Part shown: piece by piece, positions 37,177 to 47,302 of the stretch | Numbering within the stretch: position 1 is the first letter of the stretch | Layout of the letters: the number at the start of each line of letters is the position of its first letter | Origin: Pseudoalteromonas denitrificans DSM 6059 | GTDB lineage: Bacteria > Pseudomonadota > Gammaproteobacteria > Enterobacterales > Alteromonadaceae | Reading direction: 5' to 3' | Assembly (NCBI RefSeq): GCF_900112265.1 | Contig: NZ_FOLO01000002.1 | Span: forward strand, 208,057-272,056 | Length of the DNA stretch: 64,000 nucleotides | Position numbers and translations under genes: made by a program | Notes under the pieces: model-generated | What the model saw: the letters and a program-made list of their open reading frames with translations, nothing else | Told to the model about the DNA's origin: nothing | The model's database searches: none

Positions 37177-38769
37177 ATGTTTAAGAAAAATATAAATTTA
37201 AAAATAACGTTTGTGTGCCTAGCTGTTTCAACTGTATTTTCAGCGATAAGTATCAATGTAAATGCACACGGTTACTTGGATAGTCCAAAGGCGCGACAAG
37301 CAATTTGTGAAGCGCAACAAGGCTATTGGTGGCCCGAAGATGGTTCCGCTATTCCTAATTTAGCATGTCGAGCTGCTTACTTAGAGTCAGGTTATGTGCA
37401 GTTTATTCAAGAGCATGAATTTGCGGTCAATACCGCAGACTTTCACAATCAGGAGGCTGTTGAAGCTAACATTCCCGATGGGACTTTATGTGCTGCTGGA
37501 GATAATAAAAAAAGAGGCATGAACTTACCTTCTTTTGATTGGCAACGTACAGAAGTAATCCCAAATACGAACGATGAAATAAAAGTAAGATTTAGAGCAA
37601 CAACGCCACACAACCCTAGTTTCTGGCAGTTTTATTTATCAAACTCCCAATATAATGCAGGTGAAAAAGCACTGTCGTGGAGTGATATCACATTAGTACA
37701 AGCGCATGGCAATATTAATTTTATTAAAGATGCTGATGGTAAGCGCTTTTATGAAATGAATGTGGCAATACCGAAAAACCGTGTTGGAGAGGCTATTTTG
37801 TATACCCGCTGGCAACGTGATGATGTCGTGGGTGAAGGGTTTTATAACTGTAGTGATATTACAATTATTAGAGACAGTGTTGAACCAGACGCTTGGTATG
37901 ATGTTGGTTTTTATTTAAAACAAGGTCAAATCGCAAAAGTAGGTGAAACAGTTTGGTTAAGATTATTTGATGCAACAGGGAAGGAGTTACTTAACCAACA
38001 ATTGGCCGTAACAGAGGCTAATGTAGCGACTTGGCAAAGTGATTTTGCCCAAAAATTAAATCTTGAATATAGCCAGTTTATTGCCATTGGCGTTAAGAAT
38101 TTACAAGACGAAATTATTTTTGATAGTACAGATATATTAAGTAATTCAGTATTTGTAACGAATAAAGATCATAGTTTTGCCCTGTCTATTAAGTCGGCAC
38201 CTGTTAATACCCCTCCTATTGTTCATGATATTGATAACCTATCTATAGATGAACTGGCATCAGCTCAGGTGCATGTGCATGCCTTTGATGATGAACAAAC
38301 AGACTTAAATTATTCATGGCAAATACCATCTGGTCTTACATATACAGGCAGCGGTGCAAATATAGAAATCAGCGCACCTGAAGTGACAATTGATACAGAT
38401 TATGCGGTAACAATTTCAGTGTCGGATGGTTTTATTGCAACAAATAAAAGCTTTGTTGTAACAGTTAAAAATCTCAGTACAGATCCAACAAAACCCGCTT
38501 GGAATAGTAACAAAGCTTATAGTGCAGGAGATCAGGTTTCTTTTGCTGGCAAAGTTTACGAAGCAAAATGGTGGAATAAAAATCAAGAACCTTCTAATAG
38601 CAATGCCTGGAAATTAGTAACGCCTACCGATGGTGGTACTGAAACTTGGAGTGCACAAAATGACTATGCGAGTGGCTCTGTAGTAAGTCATAAGCAGGTT
38701 GAATATAAAGCAAAATGGTGGACAAAAGGTGAAGAGCCGGGCGTCAGTGTCGTTTGGCAAAAACTTTAA
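37177..38769 (+). CDS. gbpA: GbpA-like lytic chitin monooxygenase (AA10)
   Basis: This copper enzyme oxidatively cleaves crystalline chitin and may also mediate attachment to chitin, as GbpA does in Vibrio. After a signal peptide cleaved at NVNA|HGY, His31 becomes the N-terminal copper ligand. The second ligand is His145 in TTPHNPSFWQFY. The AA10 domain (about 31-225) is followed by a GbpA-type second domain (about 235-340), an Ig-like module (about 342-430) and two CBM5/12 modules (about 437-485 and 487-530). The 530 residues exceed typical GbpA (about 485). It lies between two chitinases on the same strand, where it would open chitin for them. Confidence 0.92.
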   Translation: MFKKNINLKITFVCLAVSTVFSAISINVNAHGYLDSPKARQAICEAQQGYWWPEDGSAIPNLACRAAYLESGYVQFIQEHEFAVNTADFHNQEAVEANIPDGTLCAAGDNKKRGMNLPSFDWQRTEVIPNTNDEIKVRFRATTPHNPSFWQFYLSNSQYNAGEKALSWSDITLVQAHGNINFIKDADGKRFYEMNVAIPKNRVGEAILYTRWQRDDVVGEGFYNCSDITIIRDSVEPDAWYDVGFYLKQGQIAKVGETVWLRLFDATGKELLNQQLAVTEANVATWQSDFAQKLNLEYSQFIAIGVKNLQDEIIFDSTDILSNSVFVTNKDHSFALSIKSAPVNTPPIVHDIDNLSIDELASAQVHVHAFDDEQTDLNYSWQIPSGLTYTGSGANIEISAPEVTIDTDYAVTISVSDGFIATNKSFVVTVKNLSTDPTKPAWNSNKAYSAGDQVSFAGKVYEAKWWNKNQEPSNSNAWKLVTPTDGGTETWSAQNDYASGSVVSHKQVEYKAKWWTKGEEPGVSVVWQKL

Positions 38770-38851
38770 TAATCTAAAAATTTAATTTCCGTTGAATACT
38801 CGTGCTTAAAGTTGTCTTGATATTCAGCATCAATAAAAAGAAGAGGTCATT

Positions 38852-41476
38852 ATGTATAAAAAATTATTAACGGCTTGTGCGGTAAGCGCAGCATTATTCA
38901 ATTTACAAGTTGTAGCTGCACCCGCTGCACCAAGTATAGACTGGACACCACAAGACTATTCATTTGTTGAAGTAAAGCTTGATGGTTCTGGTTCGTATAA
39001 AGATCTTGTTAAAGCAAAAGAACAAGTAGATATAAGTATTAAATGGAATTCATGGAGTGGGACTGGTGGAGATGCCTACAAAGTGTACTTTGATGATTTG
39101 TTAGTAGAAGAAGGCACATTAACTGCAGGTACAAAAGCTGGAGTGATTAATTTTCCTTACTCAAAATCAGGTCGCCATACTTTAACAATTGAGCTATGTG
39201 AAGGCACAGTGTGTGCAAAAAGTGCAGGTAAACCGATTGTAATCGCTGATACAGATGGTGCACATTTAGCACCGCTTAATATGAATATAGACCCTAATAA
39301 CAAACAATATCCAAAGCAAGTTAATACAGTAGTAGGTGCTTACTTTGTTGAGTGGGGAATTTATGGCCGTAACTTTGATGTAAGTCAGATCCCTGTCGAT
39401 AATTTAACACATTTATTGTATGGCTTTATTCCAATGTGTGGTCCTAACGAATCATTAAAAGAAGTTGAAAACGGTAATAGTTGGCGAGCATTACAAACTG
39501 CATGTGGTGGTTCTGCTGATTATGAAGTGGTTATTCATGATCCTTGGGCAGCAGTACAAAAAGCATTGCCGGGCATAGATTCTAAAGATCCAATTCGTGG
39601 TACTTATGCGCAGTTAATGGCATTAAAACAACGTAACCCTGATCTTAAAATCTTACCATCAGTTGGTGGTTGGACATTATCAGACCCATTCTACGGTTTC
39701 ACAGAAAAAGCTAATCGCGATACATTCGTTGCATCAATGAAAAAATTTCTACAAACATGGAAGTTTTATGATGGTGTCGATATTGATTGGGAATTTCCCG
39801 GTGGTGATGGTGCAAGCTCAAATTTAGGTGATCCAATTAAAGATGGCCCTGCATATCTCGCTTTAATGCAAGAATTAAGAACGATGCTTGATGAACTAGA
39901 AGCGCAAACGGGTCGTACATATGAACTTACCTCAGCGATAGGTTCAGGTTATGACAAAATTGAAGATGTTGATTATGCTGCTGCTTCACAGTATATGGAC
40001 TATATTTTTGCCATGACATATGACTTTTTTGGTGGTTGGAATAATGTGACTGGCCATCAAACTGGTTTAAATTGTGGCAGTCATCTAAGTGTTGGTGAAT
40101 GTGATGGTACTGGGGTAGATGATGATGGCAAACCACGTAAAGGCCCTGCATATACATTAACAAATGCTGTTAATTTATTATTGGCGCAAGGTGTCGCTGC
40201 AAAACAAATTGTTGTTGGTGCTGCTATGTATGGTCGAGGTTGGGAAGGTGTTTATCCTGCAAATGCGACAGATATGGATAATCCGATGACAGCGCCGGGT
40301 AATGGTAAACTAAAAGGTAGTACCAGCGAAGGTGTTTGGGAACCTGGTATTATGGACTACAAAGGCATCGCTAAGAATATGATAGGTAGTGCTGGTACTG
40401 GTGTGAATGGTTTTGAAGTGGGGTATGACGAAGTCGCTCAAGCAGCTTATGTTTGGAATCGTACTTCAGGTAAATTACTTACTTACGATAACCCTCGTTC
40501 AGTTATTGCTAAAGGTCAATATGTTCGAGCAAATGAGCTCGGTGGTTTATTTGCATGGGAAATAGATGCTGATAATGGCGATATTTTAAATGCAATGCAT
40601 GAAGGGTTAGCAGGCTCTACAGGGCCAATTAATAATAAACCCGTTATTACTTTAGGCACTAACTTTTCGGTAGATGCTGGGGCTGTGATAGATATTTCAG
40701 CAACGGCAACCGATGCTGATAGTACAGATGTTTTAACATATAGCTGGACTTTAGATGCTAGGCTTAGTGCAACTGGTATAGATACAGCTAATGTTCAAAT
40801 AACAGCTGGCAATATCACTCAAACAACTGATTATGTTATTAAGGTTAATGTTTCAGATGGTAAAGATACAGTAAGTAAGTCTGCAATATTAAAAGTTGTT
40901 GCACCAACAACGGGTAATACAGCACCTATTGTTGCACCAATTAACGATGTGATTGTTGAAGAAAACAAACAAATTAATGTTGCAGTTAGCGCAACAGATG
41001 AACAAAATGATGTTTTAACTTACACTTGGAATGTACCTGCTGGTCTTGTTTTATCTGGCTCTGGTGAAAGTGTGACTTTAACGGCAAATGAAGTTGCAGC
41101 CGATACTGATTATAGCCTAAGTGTTGATGTATTTGATGGTTTAGAGACAAGTTCGCAAAGCTTTACTGTGACTGTGACCAATAAAGATTCAGGCGGTAAT
41201 ACAACTTGGGATGTCAATAAAACGTATAACACAGGTGATACTGTAATATTTAATGATGTGACATATAAAGCTAAATGGTGGACTAAAGGAAATAGCCCTG
41301 ACTTAGGTGGTCCGTGGGAAGAGGTTGTGCCTGATGACGGTCAAGTTCGTGCATGGCGTTCAGATTTAGTCTACAACACAGGTGATAAAGTGTCTCATGG
41401 AGCGTCACAATATCAAGCTGGCTGGTGGACTAAAAATGAAGAGCCTGGCACAGCTGCTGTTTGGAGTAAATTATAA
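38852..41476 (+). CDS. chiA: Secreted ChiA-type GH18 chitinase with tandem CBM5/12
   Basis: This 874-residue chitinase resembles Serratia ChiA. After a signal peptide (about 1-22) comes the ChiA N-terminal FnIII-like domain (about 27-130), then a GH18 barrel (about 160-585) with catalytic DGVDIDWE (Glu314). Two Ig-like domains follow (about 592-685 and 687-775), then two CBM5/12 modules (about 783-825 and 832-874) with AKWWTKG and AGWWTKNEEPG. The ribosome binding site GAAGAGG precedes the ATG at 38852. With the first chitinase and the LPMO it forms a full chitin-breakdown set, probably exported through Sec and type II secretion. Confidence 0.93.
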   Translation: MYKKLLTACAVSAALFNLQVVAAPAAPSIDWTPQDYSFVEVKLDGSGSYKDLVKAKEQVDISIKWNSWSGTGGDAYKVYFDDLLVEEGTLTAGTKAGVINFPYSKSGRHTLTIELCEGTVCAKSAGKPIVIADTDGAHLAPLNMNIDPNNKQYPKQVNTVVGAYFVEWGIYGRNFDVSQIPVDNLTHLLYGFIPMCGPNESLKEVENGNSWRALQTACGGSADYEVVIHDPWAAVQKALPGIDSKDPIRGTYAQLMALKQRNPDLKILPSVGGWTLSDPFYGFTEKANRDTFVASMKKFLQTWKFYDGVDIDWEFPGGDGASSNLGDPIKDGPAYLALMQELRTMLDELEAQTGRTYELTSAIGSGYDKIEDVDYAAASQYMDYIFAMTYDFFGGWNNVTGHQTGLNCGSHLSVGECDGTGVDDDGKPRKGPAYTLTNAVNLLLAQGVAAKQIVVGAAMYGRGWEGVYPANATDMDNPMTAPGNGKLKGSTSEGVWEPGIMDYKGIAKNMIGSAGTGVNGFEVGYDEVAQAAYVWNRTSGKLLTYDNPRSVIAKGQYVRANELGGLFAWEIDADNGDILNAMHEGLAGSTGPINNKPVITLGTNFSVDAGAVIDISATATDADSTDVLTYSWTLDARLSATGIDTANVQITAGNITQTTDYVIKVNVSDGKDTVSKSAILKVVAPTTGNTAPIVAPINDVIVEENKQINVAVSATDEQNDVLTYTWNVPAGLVLSGSGESVTLTANEVAADTDYSLSVDVFDGLETSSQSFTVTVTNKDSGGNTTWDVNKTYNTGDTVIFNDVTYKAKWWTKGNSPDLGGPWEEVVPDDGQVRAWRSDLVYNTGDKVSHGASQYQAGWWTKNEEPGTAAVWSKL

Positions 41477-41502
41477 GTCAAGATTGAGTTGGTTTTAAAA
41501 TA

Positions 41503-41532
41503 AAAAAGAGCAGCTAATTAGCTGCTCTTTTT
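41503..41532. terminator. Bidirectional terminator between chiA and sstT
   Basis: AAAAAAGAGCAGCTAA pairs with TTAGCTGCTCTTTTTT almost without loop, giving T runs on both strands between two convergent genes. Confidence 0.92.
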
Positions 41533-41543
41533 TATAGGAAAAT

Positions 41544-42752
41544 TTATAGACCTTTTGTTATATGATGTGATGCTGCTGCAGAAAATACAACATCAGTAGA
41601 GCTATTTAGCGCAGTTTCTGCTGAATCTTGGATTACACCAATAATAAATCCAATTGCAACAACTTGCATTGCAATATCTGTATCAATACCAAATAAGCTA
41701 CAGGCTAGTGGTATAAGCAACAAAGAGCCTCCTGCAACTCCAGATGCACCACATGCTGAAACTGATGCTATAACACTAAGTAAGATTGCAGTAGCGATAT
41801 CTATTTCAATATTTAAGGTATTAGCTGCTGCAAGTGTTAAGACAGTAATTGTGATAGCTGCGCCTGCCATATTTATGGTTGCGCCTAATGGAATTGACAC
41901 CGAATAAGTATCTTCGTGTAAATCTAATTTTTTGCATAAAGCCATATTAACAGGGATATTAGCAGCTGAGCTTCTTGTAAAAAATGCAGTTATGCCTGAA
42001 CCTTTTAAGCAAGTAAATACTAATGGATATGGGTTAGTACGCGTCATTAAAAAAACGATTAGCGGATTGACTATCAATGCAATAATTAACATCGAAGCAA
42101 CTAAAACAAAAACTAAATGACTGAATTCCGCTAAAGCAGAAAAACCAGTCGTTGCTATCGTATTGGCTACTAAACCGAAAATACCTAAAGGAGCAAACTT
42201 AATAACAATTTTAACGATACTTGAAACTGCATCAGCTAAATCATGCACTATTACCTTGGTTGAATCGTTTGCACGTTTTAATGCAAACCCTAAGCCTAAT
42301 CCCCAAGCTAAGATGCCAATGAAATTACCTGTTGCGACCGCATTAACGGGATTATCTACTACTTTAAAAGCTAATGTAGATAATACTTCACTTAAACCTT
42401 GGGGTGGATTAGCGGTTGCTCCTGCTAAGTCCAAAGTTAACTGAGTTGGAAATATAAAGCTCATTACAACAGCTACAAATGCTGCGCTTAAAGTGCCAAT
42501 AAAATAAAGCGCCACAATAGGTTTTAAGTTTGCATCACTATTTGCCTTTTGATTCGCAATTGATGATGCGACAAGTACTAAAACTAAAATAGGTGCTACG
42601 GCTTTTAAAGCACTCACAAATAAAGCACCTAACATAGAAAAAGATTTTGCAGTATCCGGCAATAATACGGCGAGAATACAGCCTAAAATAATGGCCATAA
42701 TTATTTGACTAACAAGACTTGTTGACTGTAATTTTTTGAATAGTGCTGTCAT
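41544..42752 (-). CDS. sstT: Serine/threonine:Na+ symporter SstT
   Basis: SstT imports serine and threonine with sodium across the inner membrane. The 402-residue protein of the DAACS family has eight or more hydrophobic segments and matches SstT in [42 protein letters not shown] (substrate hairpin) and [18 protein letters not shown]. It is convergent with chiA. Its promoter lies in the 337-base gap shared with the RND genes, which contains repeat and palindrome elements. Confidence 0.93.
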   Translation of the reverse strand: MTALFKKLQSTSLVSQIIMAIILGCILAVLLPDTAKSFSMLGALFVSALKAVAPILVLVLVASSIANQKANSDANLKPIVALYFIGTLSAAFVAVVMSFIFPTQLTLDLAGATANPPQGLSEVLSTLAFKVVDNPVNAVATGNFIGILAWGLGLGFALKRANDSTKVIVHDLADAVSSIVKIVIKFAPLGIFGLVANTIATTGFSALAEFSHLVFVLVASMLIIALIVNPLIVFLMTRTNPYPLVFTCLKGSGITAFFTRSSAANIPVNMALCKKLDLHEDTYSVSIPLGATINMAGAAITITVLTLAAANTLNIEIDIATAILLSVIASVSACGASGVAGGSLLLIPLACSLFGIDTDIAMQVVAIGFIIGVIQDSAETALNSSTDVVFSAAASHHITKGL

Positions 42753-43089
42753 AGCAGACCTTAGTTTTTATTATATTTCATAATTGCCCTGATTTTTACC
42801 ACTGAAGAAGTTGTTTTGTCCAGTATTTTTCATTTTGATAATGTTTCTTTTATGTTCTAAAAAGCGCTGTAGAGAGATTATATTGTCAGGCAAATCTCAA
42901 AATAGGAACTTATAGTGAATAATAATTTCAATGTGTTGCCTATGATTTCAATGTGTAACAAAAAATGTCTAAATTTATTTTAATCGCTAAATTATTACTG
43001 TTTAACGTAACAGTGATGGAGTAATTTTTCTCATTACTTATAATTACAAATAGAAAAATTTAAAGGCATAAAACAATGAGAACAGCTAA
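42753..43089. promoter_or_regulatory. sstT/RND divergent control region with direct repeats and a palindrome
   Basis: Two exact 12-base direct repeats ATTTCAATGTGT (42925-42936 and 42945-42956) are 20 bases apart, that is two helical turns. Downstream lies ACTGTT-TAACGT-AACAGT (42997-43014), a palindrome with perfect 6-base arms about 75 bases before the RND start. Both have the form of regulator binding sites. No local regulator gene adjoins them, and no promoter could be assigned with confidence. Confidence 0.5.
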
Positions 43090-43093
43090 ATGA
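43076..43093 (+). promoter_or_regulatory. Five-codon leader reading frame coupled to the RND start
   Basis: ATG AGA ACA GCT AAA TGA begins 10 bases after an AAAGG site, and its stop overlaps the RND start codon (ATGA). The RND ATG itself has no close ribosome binding site, so translation may restart after this minicistron. The product MRTAK is unlikely to have its own role. Confidence 0.4.
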
Positions 43094-46000
43094 ATTTAAC
43101 CCGTTCGGCTTTAAAAAATCCTGCCGCGATAATTGTAATAGTTGCCTTGGTGATGGTTTTTGGTGTTATGAGTGTATTTAAACTTCCATTACAACTCACC
43201 CCTGATATAGAGCAACCACAAATAACTATTTCAACAGGGTGGCGAAGTGCCGCACCATCTGAAATGGAATCCGTGATAATAGAGCCCATTGAAAATGTTG
43301 TTAAAAATACACAAGGTGTGACTAAGGTTACAACTAATATCCAAAGAGGTTTTGGCAATATTACACTTACATTTAATGTGGGCGCTGATATGCAAAAAGC
43401 CATGCTAGATGTGATAAATAATCTCAATCAGGCACCTCCATTACCTTTGGATGCGATTGAGCCTGTGATCTCAGCTGGGGGGGGACGTGGTGGACCAAAT
43501 ACAGCATCTTTAATGATAAAAACTTTACCAAGCAATCCGGCACAAGATTTAGGGCAATATCAAAAGCTTATCGAAGATGTTGTAAAACCAAGATTTGCAC
43601 GTATTCCTGGCATGGGGCAAGTTAATCTTGCCAGTCATAGAGATAGAGAGTTAAGAATTACATTTGATCCGCTCAGAGCAGCTTCATTAGGGCTCACAAT
43701 TTCAGAGATTAGTGCAACTATTGCACGTGCCAGTGATGTATCTGGTGGCATTGCAAATGTAGGACGACGCCAATATACAGTGAGGTTTTCAGGCCAATAT
43801 AACATTGGTAACTTAACCGAAATGATCATAGGTTATAGTGGTGAAAGAGCTATTTATTTAAAAGATGTTGCGACTGTTGAAAATACGCTAGTTGATAAAT
43901 TTGCGTTTAACTTAAGAAATGGTCAACCATCATATTATTTTACTTTAAAACGCCAAAATGATGCCAATACTGTTGCATTATTAGATGAAATAAATATCGC
44001 AATTAAAGAACTTAATGAAGGGCCTATGGCCGTAGCTGGATTGACAATAGATTTAAGTTTTGACTCTTCTGTACATATTAGAAATGCCCTTAAGTTAGTG
44101 CAAAATAACTTAGGTTTGGGTGTATTACTTGCTCTGATTATTTTATGGTTATTTTTACGGGGATTAAGAACGACATTAATCATCGCGATGACAATACCTG
44201 TTTCCCTGATGGTGGCATTTGCAGCTTTAAGCTTGTTTGACCGTAGTTTAAATGTTATTTCACTTGCCGGATTAGCATTTTCTGTTGGCTTAGTGCTCGA
44301 TGCTGCAATTATTGTGCAAGAAAATATTGTTAGGTTACGAAGCCAAGGTCTAAATAAATCAAAAGCCGTTATGAGAGGCGCTCTTGAAGTGACAGGCGCA
44401 CTCTTTGCCTCAACGGCTACCAGTGTTGCTATTTTTTTACCTATATTATTTATGGCTGGTATAGAAGGGCAGTTATTTTCAGATTTAGCATTAACACTTT
44501 CAATCGCAGTGGTAGCATCATTTGTTTCTGCTGTAACGATTTTACCAATTGCGAGTAAATATTGGTTAGATGCAGATGAAGAGATCGATCCCTATCAAGC
44601 ATATTGGCAAAAACTCACTCAGTTTGTAATGAAAATTACAAATACGACTACAAAGCGGTTAACTTGGATTGCAGTATTGTTAGGTGGCTCTGTCATGGCT
44701 ACAGTATTATTGATGCCTAAAACCGACTTTATGCCTAGGGCACCAATCGATGGTTTTTTCATGAGTTTAAACATGCCACCAGGCGGAAATGTTGATTTTA
44801 TTGAAAAGGAAGTTGCTTCATTAGTTAAAGAACGTTTGGCGCCTTATTTATCGGGTGAAAAAACACCAAAAATAAAAAGTTATAACTTTTTTTCATATGG
44901 TGCTGCTTCGACGGGAGGCTTTATTTATTCTGCTGATCCGCAACGGGTTGAAGAGTTAATGGAAGTGGTCAAAACTAAAGTACTCGCAGATTTGCCTGAT
45001 ACACAAATATTCTTATTTAGAGGGTCAATGATCAATGTATCGGGTGGGGGGAACGGCCGTACTGTAGATATCGATATTAATGGTTCAGATATAGAAAGCT
45101 TAATGACTGTGGCGCAAACAGGTATTGATGCTATTAATGAAAATATGAAAGGTACAACCGCTTTTCCAATTCCGAGCTTAAACTTAGCTGAACCTGAACT
45201 TAATTTAATACCGGATGATCAACGTATTACTCAGGCAGGTTTAACACGAAGAGATGTTGCTAACGCTATAAGGGCTTATACCAGTGGTTTATTTATCAGT
45301 GAATACTTTGATGGTAACGACAGAGTTAATGTTATTTTACGTGGTTCAAAATGGAATACGCCTGATGAATTAGAGTCTTTACCTATATTTTCTCCTTTAG
45401 CGGGTATTCAGACTATTGGAGAGTTAACAACACTCACTCGTACCGCGGGTCCAACACAATTAAGGCGAGTTGACGGTAGACGTACAATTAGCTTACAGGT
45501 TTCACCACCTGCTGATATGTCACTAGAAGAAGCGCTAGTGATGATTAATAAAAAAATCATTCCTAAAATGAATGAAAATTTATCTGATGATGCTTCGATT
45601 CAACTAAGTGGTAATGCGAATAAAATGGCAAATGCTATTAATGATATGTTGAAAAATTTTGTATTGGCTTTATTGATTTTATTTTTATTAATGACGGCTC
45701 TATTTAAATCAGCTAAAGATAGCCTATTAGTTTTACTTGTGATGCCTTTAGCTGTTGCTGGTGGTGTTATAGGCTTGTATGTACTGAATTTATTTACATA
45801 TCAATCATTAGATTTGTTAACCATGATAGGATTTATAATCTTATTAGGTTTAGTTGTTAATAATGCAATTTTATTAGTAGATCAAACTCGGGCAGCTCAA
45901 AAGCAAGGACTATCTTGTTCCGATGCAGTTGCACAAGCTGTGCGCATTCGTGCAAGACCCGTTTATATGAGTACATTAACCAGTTTATTTGGCATGTTAC

Positions 46001-46215
46001 CGCTAATGCTTATGCCTGGTGTGGGCAGTGAAATATATAGAGGTTTAGCAACCGTGATTGTGGGTGGTATGGGTATAAGTGCAATATTCACCTTAGTTTT
46101 ATTTCCATGTTTATTGCAACTAGGTAAAAATTCAGCAGTATCAAGTGAAATTAATAATGATGAATCAGATAATAAAGTTGCTGATTTAAAATTACATCAG
46201 CAACAGGTGAGTTAG
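43090..46215 (+). CDS. RND-family efflux transporter permease
   Basis: A 1041-residue inner-membrane pump of the resistance-nodulation-division superfamily, which exports small molecules by proton exchange. The pattern is typical: TM1 (about 10-30), a periplasmic loop with IEQPQITIST, TM2-6 (about 335-485), TM7, a second loop, then TM8-12 (about 855-1015). In TM4 the usual DD pair is LDAAI, one Asp only, as also seen in metal-exporting RND pumps such as CusA. Substrate cannot be deduced. Its adaptor follows 8 bases later; no outer-membrane channel gene is nearby. Confidence 0.9.
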   Translation: MNLTRSALKNPAAIIVIVALVMVFGVMSVFKLPLQLTPDIEQPQITISTGWRSAAPSEMESVIIEPIENVVKNTQGVTKVTTNIQRGFGNITLTFNVGADMQKAMLDVINNLNQAPPLPLDAIEPVISAGGGRGGPNTASLMIKTLPSNPAQDLGQYQKLIEDVVKPRFARIPGMGQVNLASHRDRELRITFDPLRAASLGLTISEISATIARASDVSGGIANVGRRQYTVRFSGQYNIGNLTEMIIGYSGERAIYLKDVATVENTLVDKFAFNLRNGQPSYYFTLKRQNDANTVALLDEINIAIKELNEGPMAVAGLTIDLSFDSSVHIRNALKLVQNNLGLGVLLALIILWLFLRGLRTTLIIAMTIPVSLMVAFAALSLFDRSLNVISLAGLAFSVGLVLDAAIIVQENIVRLRSQGLNKSKAVMRGALEVTGALFASTATSVAIFLPILFMAGIEGQLFSDLALTLSIAVVASFVSAVTILPIASKYWLDADEEIDPYQAYWQKLTQFVMKITNTTTKRLTWIAVLLGGSVMATVLLMPKTDFMPRAPIDGFFMSLNMPPGGNVDFIEKEVASLVKERLAPYLSGEKTPKIKSYNFFSYGAASTGGFIYSADPQRVEELMEVVKTKVLADLPDTQIFLFRGSMINVSGGGNGRTVDIDINGSDIESLMTVAQTGIDAINENMKGTTAFPIPSLNLAEPELNLIPDDQRITQAGLTRRDVANAIRAYTSGLFISEYFDGNDRVNVILRGSKWNTPDELESLPIFSPLAGIQTIGELTTLTRTAGPTQLRRVDGRRTISLQVSPPADMSLEEALVMINKKIIPKMNENLSDDASIQLSGNANKMANAINDMLKNFVLALLILFLLMTALFKSAKDSLLVLLVMPLAVAGGVIGLYVLNLFTYQSLDLLTMIGFIILLGLVVNNAILLVDQTRAAQKQGLSCSDAVAQAVRIRARPVYMSTLTSLFGMLPLMLMPGVGSEIYRGLATVIVGGMGISAIFTLVLFPCLLQLGKNSAVSSEINNDESDNKVADLKLHQQQVS

Positions 46216-46223
46216 GAGACATT

Positions 46224-47276
46224 ATGTTTACAAGAATTTTAATGAAAGGGTTATTCGCTGGTAGCATAGTGTTACTCTCTCAAACATCATTTGCTGCTGA
46301 TATACCTGCCAGCCCCATAAAAGTTGATACTGTGACTAAGGTTGCATTATCAGCAACTACGGATTTAATGGGGACTTTACATAGTCGCTCTCATATTCAA
46401 GTTACGGCAGGTATTAATGGACGTTTAGAATGGTTAGCAGAGCCTGGAACTTATGCAAATAAAGGTGATATATTAGTTAAAATGGACTTATTACCATTAG
46501 AATTAAAATTAGCCGAACAAAAAGCGCAAATAAAACGAGCAGAAATTAATACGGCTTATTTTAAAAATGAATGGGACCGACTACAGAAACTGCGTAAAAC
46601 AAATTCAACGTCACAATATCAGTTAGATCAAACTCGTTCTCAATATGAGTTAGCACAGGCTGATATTGAAATTGCACATTTGAAACTACAACAAATAGAA
46701 GATCAAATAAATAGAGCAACAGTTAAAGCTCCTTTTGAAGGTGTGATAACACAAAGAATGACACGCGCGGGGACAGATGTTAGCCGTAGTGATGTTTTAC
46801 TTAAACTTCTAGATACAAAACACTTGGAAGTAAGGGTTTTTGTTCCAATTAAATATTTGGCTTATATACACACTGGCAACCCATTAAAAGTAGTTGCAAA
46901 TGATAAAAAAATAAAAGCGCAGATCATTGCAAAAATCCCAAGTGCAGATCCTCGCTCACAAACATTTGAAGTCAGATTACAGGTTCCTCAGGTTTTAAAT
47001 GATTATTGGGCAGCAGGTCAGTTAGTTAAAGTAACAGTACCAGTACAAGATAATCAGGCAAAACTGACAGTACATAGAGATGCATTGATATTACGTAAAG
47101 AAGGTACTTATGTGATTAAAGTTGATGCAGATAATAAAGCACATAAATTATTAGTAAAAGTAGGTCAGGGCACGTTTGAAAGAGTAAGTATAGAGGGAGA
47201 TTTATTAGACGGTGACAAAGTTGCAATAAGAGGAGCTGAGCGTTTAACTGAAGGTCAATTAGTTGTTGTGAACTAG
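46224..47276 (+). CDS. RND efflux periplasmic adaptor (membrane fusion protein)
   Basis: A 350-residue HlyD/AcrA-family adaptor linking the preceding pump to an outer-membrane channel. It has a signal peptide (about 1-24, ending SFAAD) without a lipobox, a biotinyl-lipoyl-like domain (GRLEWLAEPGTYANKGDILVKMD), an alpha-helical hairpin (about 90-145) and a beta-barrel domain starting ATVKAPFEGVITQR. The order pump-then-adaptor is the reverse of acrAB. A terminator follows, so the two genes form a unit without an outer-membrane partner. Confidence 0.9.
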   Translation: MFTRILMKGLFAGSIVLLSQTSFAADIPASPIKVDTVTKVALSATTDLMGTLHSRSHIQVTAGINGRLEWLAEPGTYANKGDILVKMDLLPLELKLAEQKAQIKRAEINTAYFKNEWDRLQKLRKTNSTSQYQLDQTRSQYELAQADIEIAHLKLQQIEDQINRATVKAPFEGVITQRMTRAGTDVSRSDVLLKLLDTKHLEVRVFVPIKYLAYIHTGNPLKVVANDKKIKAQIIAKIPSADPRSQTFEVRLQVPQVLNDYWAAGQLVKVTVPVQDNQAKLTVHRDALILRKEGTYVIKVDADNKAHKLLVKVGQGTFERVSIEGDLLDGDKVAIRGAERLTEGQLVVVN

Positions 47277-47302
47277 CTAAAAATTAATAAATATTTAATT
47301 TA

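Noticed and set aside
42163..42444. Plus-strand frame inside sstT
   Set aside because: It is the antisense of conserved transporter sequence and has no start signal.
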